From Acidobacteriota bacterium (GTDB taxonomy: Bacteria; Acidobacteriota; Holophagae; Acanthopleuribacterales; Acanthopleuribacteraceae): a stretch of DNA of 62,883 bases. Positions 1-12,994 of the stretch are shown here, in pieces. A model generated the notes under the pieces. It made no database searches. It was given only the letters and a program-made list of their open reading frames with translations, and was not told the origin of the DNA. The translations under genes and the position numbers were made by a program. The stretch's first letter is position 1, and the number at the start of each line of letters is the position of its first letter. Where the stretch lies: positions 1 through 62,883 of the forward strand of contig JASJCB010000021.1 of the NCBI GenBank assembly GCA_030066195.1. The letters are read 5' to 3'.

Positions 1-1404
1 GCGCAGGCGGGTCCACAGTTCGATGGAACTCTTGCCGGTAATATCGCCGGCGCCGAATTTGGACTCGTTCCAGCCGCCGAAGCTGAAGGGTTCTCGCGGT
101 ACGGGGACGCCGATGTTCACCCCGGTCATGCCGGCGGAGACGCGCTCGGTGACATAACGGGCCATACCGCCGGATTGGGTGAAGACCGCGGCGGCATTGC
201 CGTATTCCGAGCTGTTCTCGATGGCGATCGCCTCGTCCACCGTATCCGTGCGCATAATCGACAGCACCGGACCGAAGACCTCTTCCCTGGCTATGGCCAT
301 TTCGGGCCGCACATAATCGACCACGGTGGGGCCCACGTAGTAGCCGTCTTCATGACCGGGCACCACGGCGCCGCGCCCGTCAACCAGTACCTTGGCACCC
401 TGCTGTTCGGCCTCGGTGATATAACCCTCGATGCGCTCCTTGGCCTCACGGGTGATCACGGCGCCCAGGTTCTCGCCGGGCACGATTTTTTCGGCTTCTT
501 CCACCAAACGGTTGACGATGTGATCGGAACCGGCCACGGCCACCATGGCGGATGCGGCCATGCAACGCTGCCCCGCGCAACCGCTCATGGAGGCGGCCAC
601 GTTGCTCGCGGTCATCTCCTCATGGGCGTCGGGTAAAACGATCAGGTGGTTCTTGGCGCCGCCCAAGGCCAGGCAACGCTTCAAGGTAGACGTGGCGCGG
701 GCATAGACGATTTTGGCGACCCGGGTGGAACCCACGAAACTGACCGCGGCGATACCGGGATGATCGCAAACGGCCTCCACCACGTCCCTGCCGCCGTGCA
801 CCACGTTGAACACCCCCTCGGGCAAACCGGCCTCGGCCAACAACTCGGCCAGGCGTTGCGCACTCAGCGGAACCAACTCAGACGGCTTCAAAATCATGCT
901 GTTACCCAGGGTGAGCGCATTGGGAATGGTCCAGTTGGGCACCATGTTGGGGAAGTTGAAGGGGGTGATGCAGGCCACCACGCCCACGGGTACGTGCTCC
1001 GATCGGCACTCCACGCCGCGACTGACCTCTTGAATCTCACCGGAGGTCAATTGGGGCAGGGAACAGGCGAACTCGGTGACTTCGATCGACTTGGCCACCT
1101 CGGCAATCGCCTCCTCGCGCGTCTTGCCGTTTTCCCGGGTGACCAGGTCAGCCAAATCGTCCATATGTTTTTCCAAAAGGGTCTTGTAACGATAGAAAAC
1201 CTGGACCCGTTCCTTGATGGGCAGCGCGGCCCACTCGGGCTGAGCACCGGCGGCGGCTTGCACGGCGGCATCCACCTCGGCGCTGCCGGACAGCGGCACC
1301 CGCGAGATCACGGAACCGTCGAGCGGACTGTTGACATCCAGAGTCTTTCCTTGAAAGGCAATAGCGGAACCGCCAATCAAATTGGCAAGGGGTGCGTATT
1401 TCAA
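1..1404 (-). CDS. mmsA: Methylmalonate-semialdehyde dehydrogenase (CoA-acylating), 3' end outside window
   Basis: Oxidises methylmalonate or malonate semialdehyde to propionyl- or acetyl-CoA in valine, thymine or inositol breakdown. 468 codons are visible; the family is about 500 residues, so roughly 30 C-terminal residues are missing. An aldehyde dehydrogenase fold is clear: TPFNFP with Asn150, FVGSTR near 223-228, and catalytic Cys281 in GQRC. The usual general-base Glu of the ELGG motif is replaced in LALGGAKN (245-252), which is typical of the CoA-dependent MMSDH branch. I start at TTG 1404 because GGAG lies 7 nt upstream and no in-frame ATG fits. The propionyl-CoA synthetase at 4576 suggests local propionate metabolism, but they are not one operon. 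Confidence 0.88.
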   Translation of the reverse strand, partial: MKYAPLANLIGGSAIAFQGKTLDVNSPLDGSVISRVPLSGSAEVDAAVQAAAGAQPEWAALPIKERVQVFYRYKTLLEKHMDDLADLVTRENGKTREEAIAEVAKSIEVTEFACSLPQLTSGEIQEVSRGVECRSEHVPVGVVACITPFNFPNMVPNWTIPNALTLGNSMILKPSELVPLSAQRLAELLAEAGLPEGVFNVVHGGRDVVEAVCDHPGIAAVSFVGSTRVAKIVYARATSTLKRCLALGGAKNHLIVLPDAHEEMTASNVAASMSGCAGQRCMAASAMVAVAGSDHIVNRLVEEAEKIVPGENLGAVITREAKERIEGYITEAEQQGAKVLVDGRGAVVPGHEDGYYVGPTVVDYVRPEMAIAREEVFGPVLSIMRTDTVDEAIAIENSSEYGNAAAVFTQSGGMARYVTERVSAGMTGVNIGVPVPREPFSFGGWNESKFGAGDITGKSSIELWTRLR

Positions 1405-1584
1405 AACACTACTCCAATATCTTGAGGTGGCGACAAGTGTCAGGACCTTTATTATCCTAGGCTTGCGAGTCTTGAGCAAGGTACAAATGCACAACCCGCC
1501 CAAACACGGCCCAGAACGCGCCGAAGCGCCCGACAATGCGCCCAAACCGATCCGGCACAACCTCATGAAGATTCAGTTGTCATT

Positions 1585-1890
1585 GGTTATTCCTTAAAAC
1601 GACGGATCAAAGAATCCGTTCTGATTCCTCGACCCGGAAAAGTCAGGAGCAAAGAATGAGGCCCGATTCCTCGACCCGGAAAAGTCAGGATCAAAGAATG
1701 AGATCTGGTTCTTTGCGCACTGAAAAGTAATGTGAAAGGAATCAGTTGTGGTTCCTTGACCCGGAAAAGTCAGGAGCAAAGAATGAAAAATAATTCTTTG
1801 ACCCTGAACTTTCGGTGCGCAAAGAATGAGGACTGATTCTTTGCTCCCCGACTTTTGAAATCGAGAAATCAGTTGAGATTCCTCGATGGC
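1585..1890. repeat. Array of about seven 42-43 nt imperfect palindromic repeats
   Basis: Units begin at 1623, 1665, 1707, 1750, 1792, 1835 and 1877, with a degenerate one near 1585, so the period is 42, 42, 43, 42, 43, 42 nt. A unit runs GATTCCTCGACCCGG, AAAAGTCAGGAG, CAAAGAATGAG; the ends TTCCTTG/TTCTTTG and CAAAGAA are complementary, so each unit can fold. Units 1, 2 and 4 are nearly identical and the others have drifted. There are no unique spacers. The array fills most of the gap between the mmsA 5' end and the TPR gene. Related palindromes with the same spacing occur at 30118-30198 and 55982-56146. Function unknown. Confidence 0.8.
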
Positions 1891-2172
1891 AGGCGATAAG
1901 TATCAACGAATACGACAGCCATTTTAAGGCATTTCTTGGAACAATCACACATTTAGCTGTATTTGGTTGTCAAGACCGGTATTGAAATTGTGCTTTGTAT
2001 CCGGGGCAAAATCCAGCCGCTCGGCTTGTGGTAAATACAACCATTTATCAGCCAACCCACCTGGGAACCCGACCTCTTCGAGCCGGGCTCCTTTCTCAGG
2101 CGCACAAGATCACCGTTCAGCTCGAAAGAGCCGCCTGTTTTTCATAGTTTGTTCCCGGTAAGGTCGCGGCGG

Positions 2173-2706
2173 TCAGCTTGCCGCTTGTTTCTCCGGCGGT
2201 TTGCGCCGGACCTCCGGTTGTTTGGGTTTCTTCTCCACCGGGATCAACGGGCCCAGCATCTTATGGCGCAGGCTGCCCAGGTAGTAGTTGATCGGATTGT
2301 CCCGCTTCAGGAAGGGGACCACATTGGGGCGGCGGAAGCCGAACTTGTTGCGCAGGGCCAACAGTTTTTTGTTCCCCGGGTCCACGCGCAGTCCATTCTT
2401 GATGGTGCGCAGGGCCGCGCGTCGTTTCTCGGCCATCATTTGGGTCCTGGCCAGGTTGATGTAGTGCGTCGGATCGTAGAATTCAAGCCGAACCGCGCGT
2501 TCGCAAAGGGTGATGCCCTCGCGTATTCTATTTTGCCGAAGGGCGATACCGACGCCCGTATACGAGTAGATTCGGCCGATCAATGCGGCATCCAGATTCG
2601 ATATATCGGTGATTTGACTCAGGCAGAACAAGCCCTCGTCCCAGTATCCCTCTCGGCAAAGTTGGATGCCCTGTTCCGCGACATCCGCTCTTGAGATCGT
2701 GTTCAT
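2173..2706 (-). CDS. Small TPR-like repeat protein
   Basis: A 177-residue cytoplasmic protein without a signal peptide. Residues 1-110 look like three helix-turn-helix TPR-type repeats (for example around GIALRQNRIREGITLCERAV and the following INLARTQMMAEKRRAALR), suggesting a protein-interaction scaffold. The tail after residue 125 is basic and Pro/Lys-rich (KKPKQPEVRRKPPEKQ). The ATG at 2706 has AGGAGG about 9 nt upstream. It is a single gene, separated by 153 nt from the amidase upstream. No specific function can be assigned. Confidence 0.7.
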   Translation of the reverse strand: MNTISRADVAEQGIQLCREGYWDEGLFCLSQITDISNLDAALIGRIYSYTGVGIALRQNRIREGITLCERAVRLEFYDPTHYINLARTQMMAEKRRAALRTIKNGLRVDPGNKKLLALRNKFGFRRPNVVPFLKRDNPINYYLGSLRHKMLGPLIPVEKKPKQPEVRRKPPEKQAAS

Positions 2707-2859
2707 TTTCCCGAACCTCCTGGGAGGGTTGCTCCGGTAGTTTAATACCGTGAAGCGCGACAGCGACTCATGACTTCCTCACAAAAGTCGAAAATGCCGT
2801 CGGGAAAAGATGGAAGCGTGATTGAAGTCACGGCGGATGACCTGTCGATATGGTCGTGC

Positions 2860-4314
2860 TCAATAACCCGGCGGTTTTTGAAAGCCGCCGGTCAGCGGTG
2901 TCAGCGCCCTGGCGAATTGGATGGTGGTGCGGTCTTCCAGAAAGGGGCCGACGGCCTGTAAACCCACCGGCAGCCCGGAGGGATCGACGCCGCACGGTAC
3001 GGAGGTGGCGGGCAGGTGGGCGAGCGTGGCCAAACCCGCCCAGAAGATCTGGTCCTGATAGAGCATTTCCTTGCCGTTGACCGTTATTCGGCGCTCCTCC
3101 ATCTTGGCGTGGTTGTGCTTCATGGCCGTGGTGGGCATGACCGGGCAAATCAGTACGTCGAAGTCCTGGAAGAAGCGATCCCATTCCGTGCGGAGACGGG
3201 CCCGTTTTTCGTTCCGGCTCATGTAGTTGCGGAAGCGCAGGCTGATCCCGCGGGCCATCTGGGCGGTCAGCGAGCGATCGTCTTCCTCGATGTCTTCCGC
3301 CAGGTCGTCATAGTATTCCAGTACCGGTTCGGGGAAGCCGTTGGCCATGTTGGCGTAGAGCAGTTGCAGGTAAAGTGCTCGCGCGGCCGCCGGTTTTTGA
3401 ATGGGCCGCGCTCGATCGTCCACCCGGGCTCCCGCTTTTCCCAGTTGGTCTACAACGCCTTGCAGCACATCGACAATTGCCGTTTCTACCGGCTGCAAGG
3501 GATCGTCCAGCCAGACGGCTACACGGAAATTTTTCAACCGTTCCACGCGGGCGGGGGGTAATTGAAAGGACCAGGCGCGCGACTCGCGGGCACGCGGACC
3601 GGAAAGAATGTCCATGGCCAGTTCCAGGTCGTCCGCGTCTCGGGCCAGCGGTCCCGCAACGGCAAGGTCGCCGTGGGTCAGGCAACCCGGCGGCCCGGGA
3701 ATATGACCGTTCATGGGCACGATGCCGTAGCTGGACTTATGTCCGTAGACGCCGCAATAGTGGGCCGGGTTGCGGATGGAGCCGCCGATATCGCTGCCCA
3801 GTTCCAGCGGCGTCATGCCCGCGGCCAGGGCCGCCGCGGAACCGCCGCTTGACCCACCCGGACTGCGGCTGAGATCCCAGGGGTTGTTGGTGGTGCCGTA
3901 AACCTCGTTATAACTCTGGTAATCGCCGGCAAACAGGGGCAGATTGGTCTTCCCGAAGACAACCGCGCCGGCGTCCATCAGGCGTTGCACCGCATCGGCG
4001 TTGGTTTTGGAGACGTGGTTTTTGAGCTTGGGCGCGCCGCTGGTGGTGGGCATGCCGGTGACCTCGAAGGAATCCTTGATGGTCATGGGCACGCCGTGCA
4101 GGGGGCCCCAGGATTCGCCGGCGGCCAGGGCGGTGTCTGCCTCGCGGGCCCGCTTGCGGGCGCTTTCCTCATCTATGGCCGGTACCGCGTTCAATTTACC
4201 GTCCAAACGACGCACGCGGTCCAGGTGCAGATCAAGGGCTTCCTCACAGGACAATTCGCGCTTTTGCAGGGCCTGAGCCAGGACGCCGGCGGACTGGAAA
4301 ACCATATCGCTCAT
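2860..4314 (-). CDS. Amidase signature family hydrolase
   Basis: A 484-residue amidase-signature enzyme that hydrolyses a carboxamide. The Ser-cisSer-Lys triad is visible: Lys80 in MTIKDSF, the cis-Ser155 in GGSSGGS and the nucleophile Ser179 in SDIGGSIRNPA; the spacing between the two serines (24) matches FAAH and other members. No signal peptide, so cytoplasmic. Not GatA by context, because no gatB or gatC is nearby and the C-terminal half (PVMPTTAMKHNH) resembles free-standing amidases. ATG 4314 is preceded by GAGGTG. Substrate unknown. Confidence 0.85.
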   Translation of the reverse strand: MSDMVFQSAGVLAQALQKRELSCEEALDLHLDRVRRLDGKLNAVPAIDEESARKRAREADTALAAGESWGPLHGVPMTIKDSFEVTGMPTTSGAPKLKNHVSKTNADAVQRLMDAGAVVFGKTNLPLFAGDYQSYNEVYGTTNNPWDLSRSPGGSSGGSAAALAAGMTPLELGSDIGGSIRNPAHYCGVYGHKSSYGIVPMNGHIPGPPGCLTHGDLAVAGPLARDADDLELAMDILSGPRARESRAWSFQLPPARVERLKNFRVAVWLDDPLQPVETAIVDVLQGVVDQLGKAGARVDDRARPIQKPAAARALYLQLLYANMANGFPEPVLEYYDDLAEDIEEDDRSLTAQMARGISLRFRNYMSRNEKRARLRTEWDRFFQDFDVLICPVMPTTAMKHNHAKMEERRITVNGKEMLYQDQIFWAGLATLAHLPATSVPCGVDPSGLPVGLQAVGPFLEDRTTIQFARALTPLTGGFQKPPGY

Positions 4315-4575
4315 GACAACACCTCGCCTTCATTTATGGTCCCAAAGCCTAGCACAGCCGGTGCGCAAAATTCCACAAAACGGGTCATCATCCCAACGTC
4401 CGCGCGGGGTGTTTTGGTGCCATGGAGGCCGTAGCTCGCGGGGTACGGGCGATGTGAGTTAAAGCCCGAATCGGCATGAGTTTTGCCCCCAAATAATGGG
4501 ACCGCAATCAACCATCCTTTTACAGCTCGAGGTGTTATTATGACGAAAGAAACCGTCACATCAGGAGCTACCCTT

Positions 4576-6468
4576 ATGAGTTATGCCGATGTCTACGATC
4601 AATCCATGCACGACCCGGAAGGTTTCTGGGCCGAAGCGGCCGATGCCCTGCACTGGGACCGCCGTTGGGATAGGGTTTTAGACGCCGACAATCCCCCGTT
4701 TTATCACTGGTTCCAAGGCGGCCTGTTGAACACCTGCTACAACGCGTTGGACCGTCATGTGGCAGAGGGCCGCGCCGACCAGCCCGCTCTGGTCTACGAC
4801 AGCCCCGTCACTGCTACCAGGCGCATCTACACCTACTCGGAACTGCGCGATGAGGTTGCCCTGTTCGCGGGCGTACTGCGCGCGCACGGCCTGGAGAAAG
4901 GTGATCGCGCGGTCATTTACATGCCCATGGTGCCCGAGGCGGCTGTCGCCATGTTGGCCTGCGCCCGCATCGGCGTGATTCACTCCGTGGTCTTCGGCGG
5001 CTTTGCGGCCCAAGAGTTGGCCACCCGCCTGGACGATGCCGACGCCAAAATGGTGATCTCCGCTTCCTGCGGTATCGAGGTTGCCAAGGTCATCCCCTAC
5101 AAACCGCTGTTGGACGCCGCGATCGATTTGGCGGAACGCAAACCGGAACACTGCATTATTCTGCAACGGCCCCAAGCCGAAGCCGCCATGACGCCGGGTC
5201 GCGATATCGACTGGCTTGAAGCGGTACATGAAGCGCAACCGGTCGATTGCGTACCCGTGGAAGCCACGCATCCGCTGTACATCCTCTACACCAGCGGCAC
5301 GACCGGCGTTCCCAAGGGCGTGGTACGCGACAACGGCGGCCACGCGGTCGCCCTGAAATGGAGCATGAAGCATATCTACGGCGTGGACCCCGGCGATGCC
5401 TTCTGGGCCGCTTCCGACGTGGGTTGGGTCGTGGGTCACAGCTATATCGTCTACGGGCCTCTGCTGCACGGCTGCACGACTATCCTTTACGAAGGAAAAC
5501 CGGTTAAAACACCGGATGCCGGCGCTTTCTGGCGCGTGATCAGCGATTACAACGTGCGCGTGCTCTTTACCGCGCCCACGGCCTTCCGCGCCATTCGCCG
5601 CGAGGACCCGAATGCCGAACTTATGGGCAACTACGATCTCTCCAACTTCCGCACCCTCTTCCTGGCCGGTGAACGCTGTGACCCGGACACCCTGCATTGG
5701 GCCGAGGACAACCTGGGCGTTCCCGTGATCGACCACTGGTGGCAGACCGAAACCGGCTGGCCGATGACCGCCAACTGTATCGGCATCCAGCAAATGCCGG
5801 TCAAACCGGGCTCCGCGTCGCTACCCGTACCCGGCTACGATATCCAGGTGCTGGACGCGGAAGGCAACGAGGTTGCCAGGGACAAGATCGGCAACATTGC
5901 GGTCAAGATGCCCATGCCTCCGGGTTGCCTGCCCACCTTGTGGCACAACGACCAGGGCTTCATCAATTCGTATCTCAATGAATACGACGGTTATTACCTG
6001 ACCGGTGACGCCGGCAAGAAGGACGAGGACGGCTACCTGTGGATCATGAGCCGTATCGACGACATCATCAACGTTGCCGGACACCGGCTGTCCACGGGCG
6101 GTATGGAAGAAGTGCTGGCCTCGCACCACGACGTGGCCGAATGCGCGGTGATCGGACCCAACGACAAGCTCAAGGGTGAGATCCCGCTGGGCTTCGCGGT
6201 CCTGAAAGCGGGCGTCGACCGGCCCCACGACGAGATCACGGCAGAACTGGTGCAGATGGTTCGCAACAAGATCGGACCTCTGGCCTGCTTCAAGATCGCC
6301 CTGATCGTGGATCGTCTGCCCAAGACGCGTTCGGGCAAGATCCTGCGCGGCACCATGAAGAAGATCGCCGACAACACCCCGTGGAAGATGCCGGCGACCA
6401 TCGACGACCCCGTCATTCTGGATGAGATTACCGAGGCACTGGCTAAAGCGGGTTATCCGAAGCAGTAA
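4576..6468 (+). CDS. prpE: Propionate-CoA ligase (propionyl-CoA synthetase)
   Basis: Activates propionate with ATP and CoA to propionyl-CoA. An ANL-superfamily AMP-forming ligase: YTSGTTGVPKG (P-loop), the DHWWQTETGWP adenine-binding segment, YLTGDAGKKDEDG, and the C-terminal KTRSGKILRG catalytic lysine motif. The frame extends upstream, but the N-terminus MSYADVYDQSMHDPEGFW aligns with E. coli PrpE only if translation begins at ATG 4576; AGGAG sits 8 nt before it. That gives 630 residues, normal for PrpE/ACSS3. An alternative ATG at 4540 also has a GAGGTG. Monocistronic, followed by a hairpin. Confidence 0.9.
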   Translation: MSYADVYDQSMHDPEGFWAEAADALHWDRRWDRVLDADNPPFYHWFQGGLLNTCYNALDRHVAEGRADQPALVYDSPVTATRRIYTYSELRDEVALFAGVLRAHGLEKGDRAVIYMPMVPEAAVAMLACARIGVIHSVVFGGFAAQELATRLDDADAKMVISASCGIEVAKVIPYKPLLDAAIDLAERKPEHCIILQRPQAEAAMTPGRDIDWLEAVHEAQPVDCVPVEATHPLYILYTSGTTGVPKGVVRDNGGHAVALKWSMKHIYGVDPGDAFWAASDVGWVVGHSYIVYGPLLHGCTTILYEGKPVKTPDAGAFWRVISDYNVRVLFTAPTAFRAIRREDPNAELMGNYDLSNFRTLFLAGERCDPDTLHWAEDNLGVPVIDHWWQTETGWPMTANCIGIQQMPVKPGSASLPVPGYDIQVLDAEGNEVARDKIGNIAVKMPMPPGCLPTLWHNDQGFINSYLNEYDGYYLTGDAGKKDEDGYLWIMSRIDDIINVAGHRLSTGGMEEVLASHHDVAECAVIGPNDKLKGEIPLGFAVLKAGVDRPHDEITAELVQMVRNKIGPLACFKIALIVDRLPKTRSGKILRGTMKKIADNTPWKMPATIDDPVILDEITEALAKAGYPKQ

Positions 6469-6480
6469 TTATCGAACAAT

Positions 6481-6512
6481 CCGGCCCGTGAAAGCGGGCC
6501 GGCTTCTTATCT
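6481..6512 (+). terminator. Probable intrinsic terminator of prpE
   Basis: CCGGCCCG and CGGGCCGG (6481-6502) form an 8-bp GC stem around a TGAAAG loop, followed by CTTCTTATCTT. The U-tract is imperfect. It begins 12 nt after the prpE stop and also lies just past the stop of the convergent ATPase gene. Confidence 0.55.
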
Positions 6513-8252
6513 TGAGAAACTGTCGCCGTCGGCGTACAGGATACCGGCTTGTTGCAGGCGCTCGATGTTGGCTTCCGCCAGGGGTTGCTCGCTGTAGAAC
6601 AGGTAGAGGGTGTCCCGGGTCAAAACTTTGGTGAGCAGGGCCTTGGCAGCTATAAAGTCGGTGATGCGGTCCTTGTTTACCTTTCTTTCCCAGTCCTTGA
6701 CTTCTACGACCAGATTCGGACCGTCATCGGCTTGGGCGTAGAGATCGCATTCGACGGTTACATCGCCCGCATGGAAGTTGTGCTTGGCTATCGTTTCGAA
6801 CGGGGCCAGGAGGATGTCGGGAACCCGGGGCGCCTCCGGGTTCTCGGGATGATGCGCCAGGTCGCGCACGGCCCGGCATTTCTGACCGGCCATGGCGATC
6901 TTGTAGCGCATGCGGTACTCCGCGGTTTCGCCCCTGAAGCGGGAGACGCGACCGCGTTCGCTTTTCAGGTCTTGTTCCAGTTGCTCCAACTTAGCGGCGA
7001 TGTCCTTGCGGATTACCTCGATATCCACCTGCTGGATCTCCGGTTCGAAAATCTTGCGAAAGACCATATCGAAGACGGGATCGCCCAGGCCCCTGTAGGT
7101 CCAACTGGTTTCACCCCGGGCGATGATATCGCCGGCGACCAGCTTGCTGAGCATGTCTTCAAGGTCCTGATCGCTGAGGTCCAGGTTCAGATCCTCGGCG
7201 ATTTGTTTGCGGTTGCGTTCCTTGCCCTTGTATTTGGCCAGGTAAAGCATGATCTTTTTTGCGTTGATGTCGTTGGTGCGATGGATGATGGTGGCCAGGT
7301 ACTCCATCCACATCTGGGCCACGCGGCCCTTTTCTATGGTCGTCTCGTAATCCAGCACGGCGCTCGCACCCTTGACCGTGGTCAAGTCCTTGGGTTCCAG
7401 GTTGCTCTCGAACATACTGGCGATGGTGAAGGGATCGCGGTTGCAAGCCTCTACCATCCAGGCAGCGGTTTCATCGGTCACGTCGCGGCCGTAGACGCGG
7501 GCGTAGTTGTAAACCGCGATCAGGGCTTCATCGTCGCTGAGGTTTTGCAGGTAATAGGCATTATAGCGGCCCACCATCCGGCGAATGATGCGCGACAGCC
7601 AGGCGATGTAACTACCGGCAATGATTTGCGGCGAGATCTTGCTGGAGCCCCGGTACTGGTAGGTACCGGTCAAGATCATCGGCTCGGGATCGCCCTGGGC
7701 GTAATAGATATACTTGTCCAGGTACTGAAACTCATCCAGGATTTGCACGATACGCTCATCTTTGAGTAAGGAAATGCGATGGCCCGCGCTGCTTGCGTGC
7801 TCCCAACACTGCTCCTGCCTACCGTCGGCAAAGAAACGCTCCATCTGTTGGATATCCTTGGAAATCACCGGATCGTCGGCGGCAAGTTCGGCCAGGGTTT
7901 CCAATGCCGGAGGCGTGTTGATGAGTTCCGGGAGTCGTTTTTTGAAGCCCAGGTAGGCGCTCATCAAACCACGATATAAAAAATCGGAAAATTCAAGCAA
8001 GGTACTCTCACGTTCCGGGATGCGGAGATAGAAGGGAATTATCTTGGGGTCGTTGCGCGTGTAGAGGATGTTGAACAACCGCTGCAACAGCGCGGTCTTG
8101 CCCTTGCGACGCCTGGCCAGGACAGCGGTGGACCAGCCGATTTTCTTCTTGACCTTCTCCACCCAGCGCAGAAAATAATCGAGTTCTCTTTGCCTGCCCA
8201 CGAAGAGTTCGGGATTGCCGATTTCCTCTTCCAACCCAAATTCCAAATCCAT
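6507..8252 (-). CDS. AAA/STAND-type ATPase fused to a PD-(D/E)XK nuclease-like domain
   Basis: A 581-residue protein. Residues 15-260 resemble the archaeal-type ATPase family: FVGRQREL, a Walker A-like ARRRKGKTALL, and a Walker B-like VQILDEFQYL. A winged-helix segment lies around 330-390 (KGKERNRKQIAEDLNLDLSD). The C-terminus carries a restriction-endonuclease-like core with Asp503, then Glu517-Val-Lys519 in LVVEVKDWERK. A coiled stretch lies near 410-440. Start at ATG 8252 with GAGGTAG 7 nt upstream. Proteins with this layout are usually called ATP-binding proteins of unknown role; a nucleic-acid or defence role is inference only. It stands alone between prpE and ligA. Confidence 0.75.
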   Translation of the reverse strand: MDLEFGLEEEIGNPELFVGRQRELDYFLRWVEKVKKKIGWSTAVLARRRKGKTALLQRLFNILYTRNDPKIIPFYLRIPERESTLLEFSDFLYRGLMSAYLGFKKRLPELINTPPALETLAELAADDPVISKDIQQMERFFADGRQEQCWEHASSAGHRISLLKDERIVQILDEFQYLDKYIYYAQGDPEPMILTGTYQYRGSSKISPQIIAGSYIAWLSRIIRRMVGRYNAYYLQNLSDDEALIAVYNYARVYGRDVTDETAAWMVEACNRDPFTIASMFESNLEPKDLTTVKGASAVLDYETTIEKGRVAQMWMEYLATIIHRTNDINAKKIMLYLAKYKGKERNRKQIAEDLNLDLSDQDLEDMLSKLVAGDIIARGETSWTYRGLGDPVFDMVFRKIFEPEIQQVDIEVIRKDIAAKLEQLEQDLKSERGRVSRFRGETAEYRMRYKIAMAGQKCRAVRDLAHHPENPEAPRVPDILLAPFETIAKHNFHAGDVTVECDLYAQADDGPNLVVEVKDWERKVNKDRITDFIAAKALLTKVLTRDTLYLFYSEQPLAEANIERLQQAGILYADGDSFSR

Positions 8253-11940
<3,688 letters not shown>

Positions 11941-12043
11941 CCGGCCGCTCCTGATGATCAACCCATGGTAATCCGCACGGAATCAAGGTATAGTTCGGGC
12001 GAACCATCAACCCGGTATGTGCCGGTCGATTCGCGGAGCAGTA

Positions 12044-12991
12044 ATGAAAACCAGAAAGCGCATTTTGGTGACCGGCGGCGCCGGTTTCCTGGGGTCCCAT
12101 TTGTGTGAAACCCTGTTGGACACGGGCCATGAAGTCATCTGTTTGGATAACTATTTTACCGGTAGCAAAGCCAATGTGGTCCACCTGTTGCCCAATCCCT
12201 ATTTCGAGTTGGTGCGGCACGATATCATCAACCCCTATTTTGTAGAAGTAGACGAGATCTATAACCTGGCTTGTCCCGCCTCGCCCATTCATTACCAGTT
12301 CAACCCCATCAAGACCGTCAAGACCTCGGTCATGGGCGCCATCAACACCCTGGGTCTGGCCAAGCGGGTGCGCGCAACCATCCTCCAGGCCTCTACCAGC
12401 GAGGTCTACGGCGACCCCGAGATCCACCCCCAGGACGAGAGTTACTGGGGTCGCGTCAATCCCGTCGGGCCCCGCTCCTGCTACGATGAGGGCAAGCGTT
12501 GCGCCGAAACCCTGTTTACCGACTATCGCCTGCAAAACGACGTGAACACCAAGATCGTCCGTATCTTCAATACCTACGGCCCACGCATGCACCCGCACGA
12601 CGGTCGCGTGGTCAGCAACTTCATCGTCCAGGCGCTCAAGGGAGAGGACATCACCGTTTACGGCGACGGCGGCCAGACACGCAGCTTTTGTTATGTGGAC
12701 GATCTTGTGCGCGCTATGATTGCCATGATGGATACCGAACCCGAGTTCATGGGACCGGTCAACATCGGTAACCCCAACGAATTCACCATCCTGGAACTGG
12801 CCGAAACCGTGCTGCGCCTAACCGGCTCCACTTCCAAAATCATCCATGAGCCCTTGCCTCGCGACGATCCCAAGCAACGGCAGCCGGACATCACCCTGGC
12901 CGGTCAAAAGCTGGGCTGGCGACCCACGATCGAACTGGAAGAAGGCTTGATCCATACCATCGATTACTTCCGCAAACTATTGGCGGAGTAG
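12044..12991 (+). CDS. UDP-glucuronate decarboxylase (UDP-xylose synthase)
   Basis: Converts UDP-glucuronate to UDP-xylose for surface glycans. A short-chain dehydrogenase/epimerase-fold protein of 315 residues: NAD-binding [10 protein letters not shown] (11-20), STSE (117-120), and the catalytic Tyr147 and Lys151 in YDEGKR, a signature of the UXS family. The start ATG 12044 has GGAG upstream; an in-frame upstream start at 12017 would add nine residues not expected in the family. It converges with manC, 3 nt apart, so both may supply nucleotide sugars for the same polysaccharide. Confidence 0.92.
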   Translation: MKTRKRILVTGGAGFLGSHLCETLLDTGHEVICLDNYFTGSKANVVHLLPNPYFELVRHDIINPYFVEVDEIYNLACPASPIHYQFNPIKTVKTSVMGAINTLGLAKRVRATILQASTSEVYGDPEIHPQDESYWGRVNPVGPRSCYDEGKRCAETLFTDYRLQNDVNTKIVRIFNTYGPRMHPHDGRVVSNFIVQALKGEDITVYGDGGQTRSFCYVDDLVRAMIAMMDTEPEFMGPVNIGNPNEFTILELAETVLRLTGSTSKIIHEPLPRDDPKQRQPDITLAGQKLGWRPTIELEEGLIHTIDYFRKLLAE

Positions 12992-12994
12992 CGC

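Noticed and set aside
1585..1890. CRISPR array
   Set aside because: The whole 42-nt unit is repeated and there are no unique spacers; no cas genes are present.
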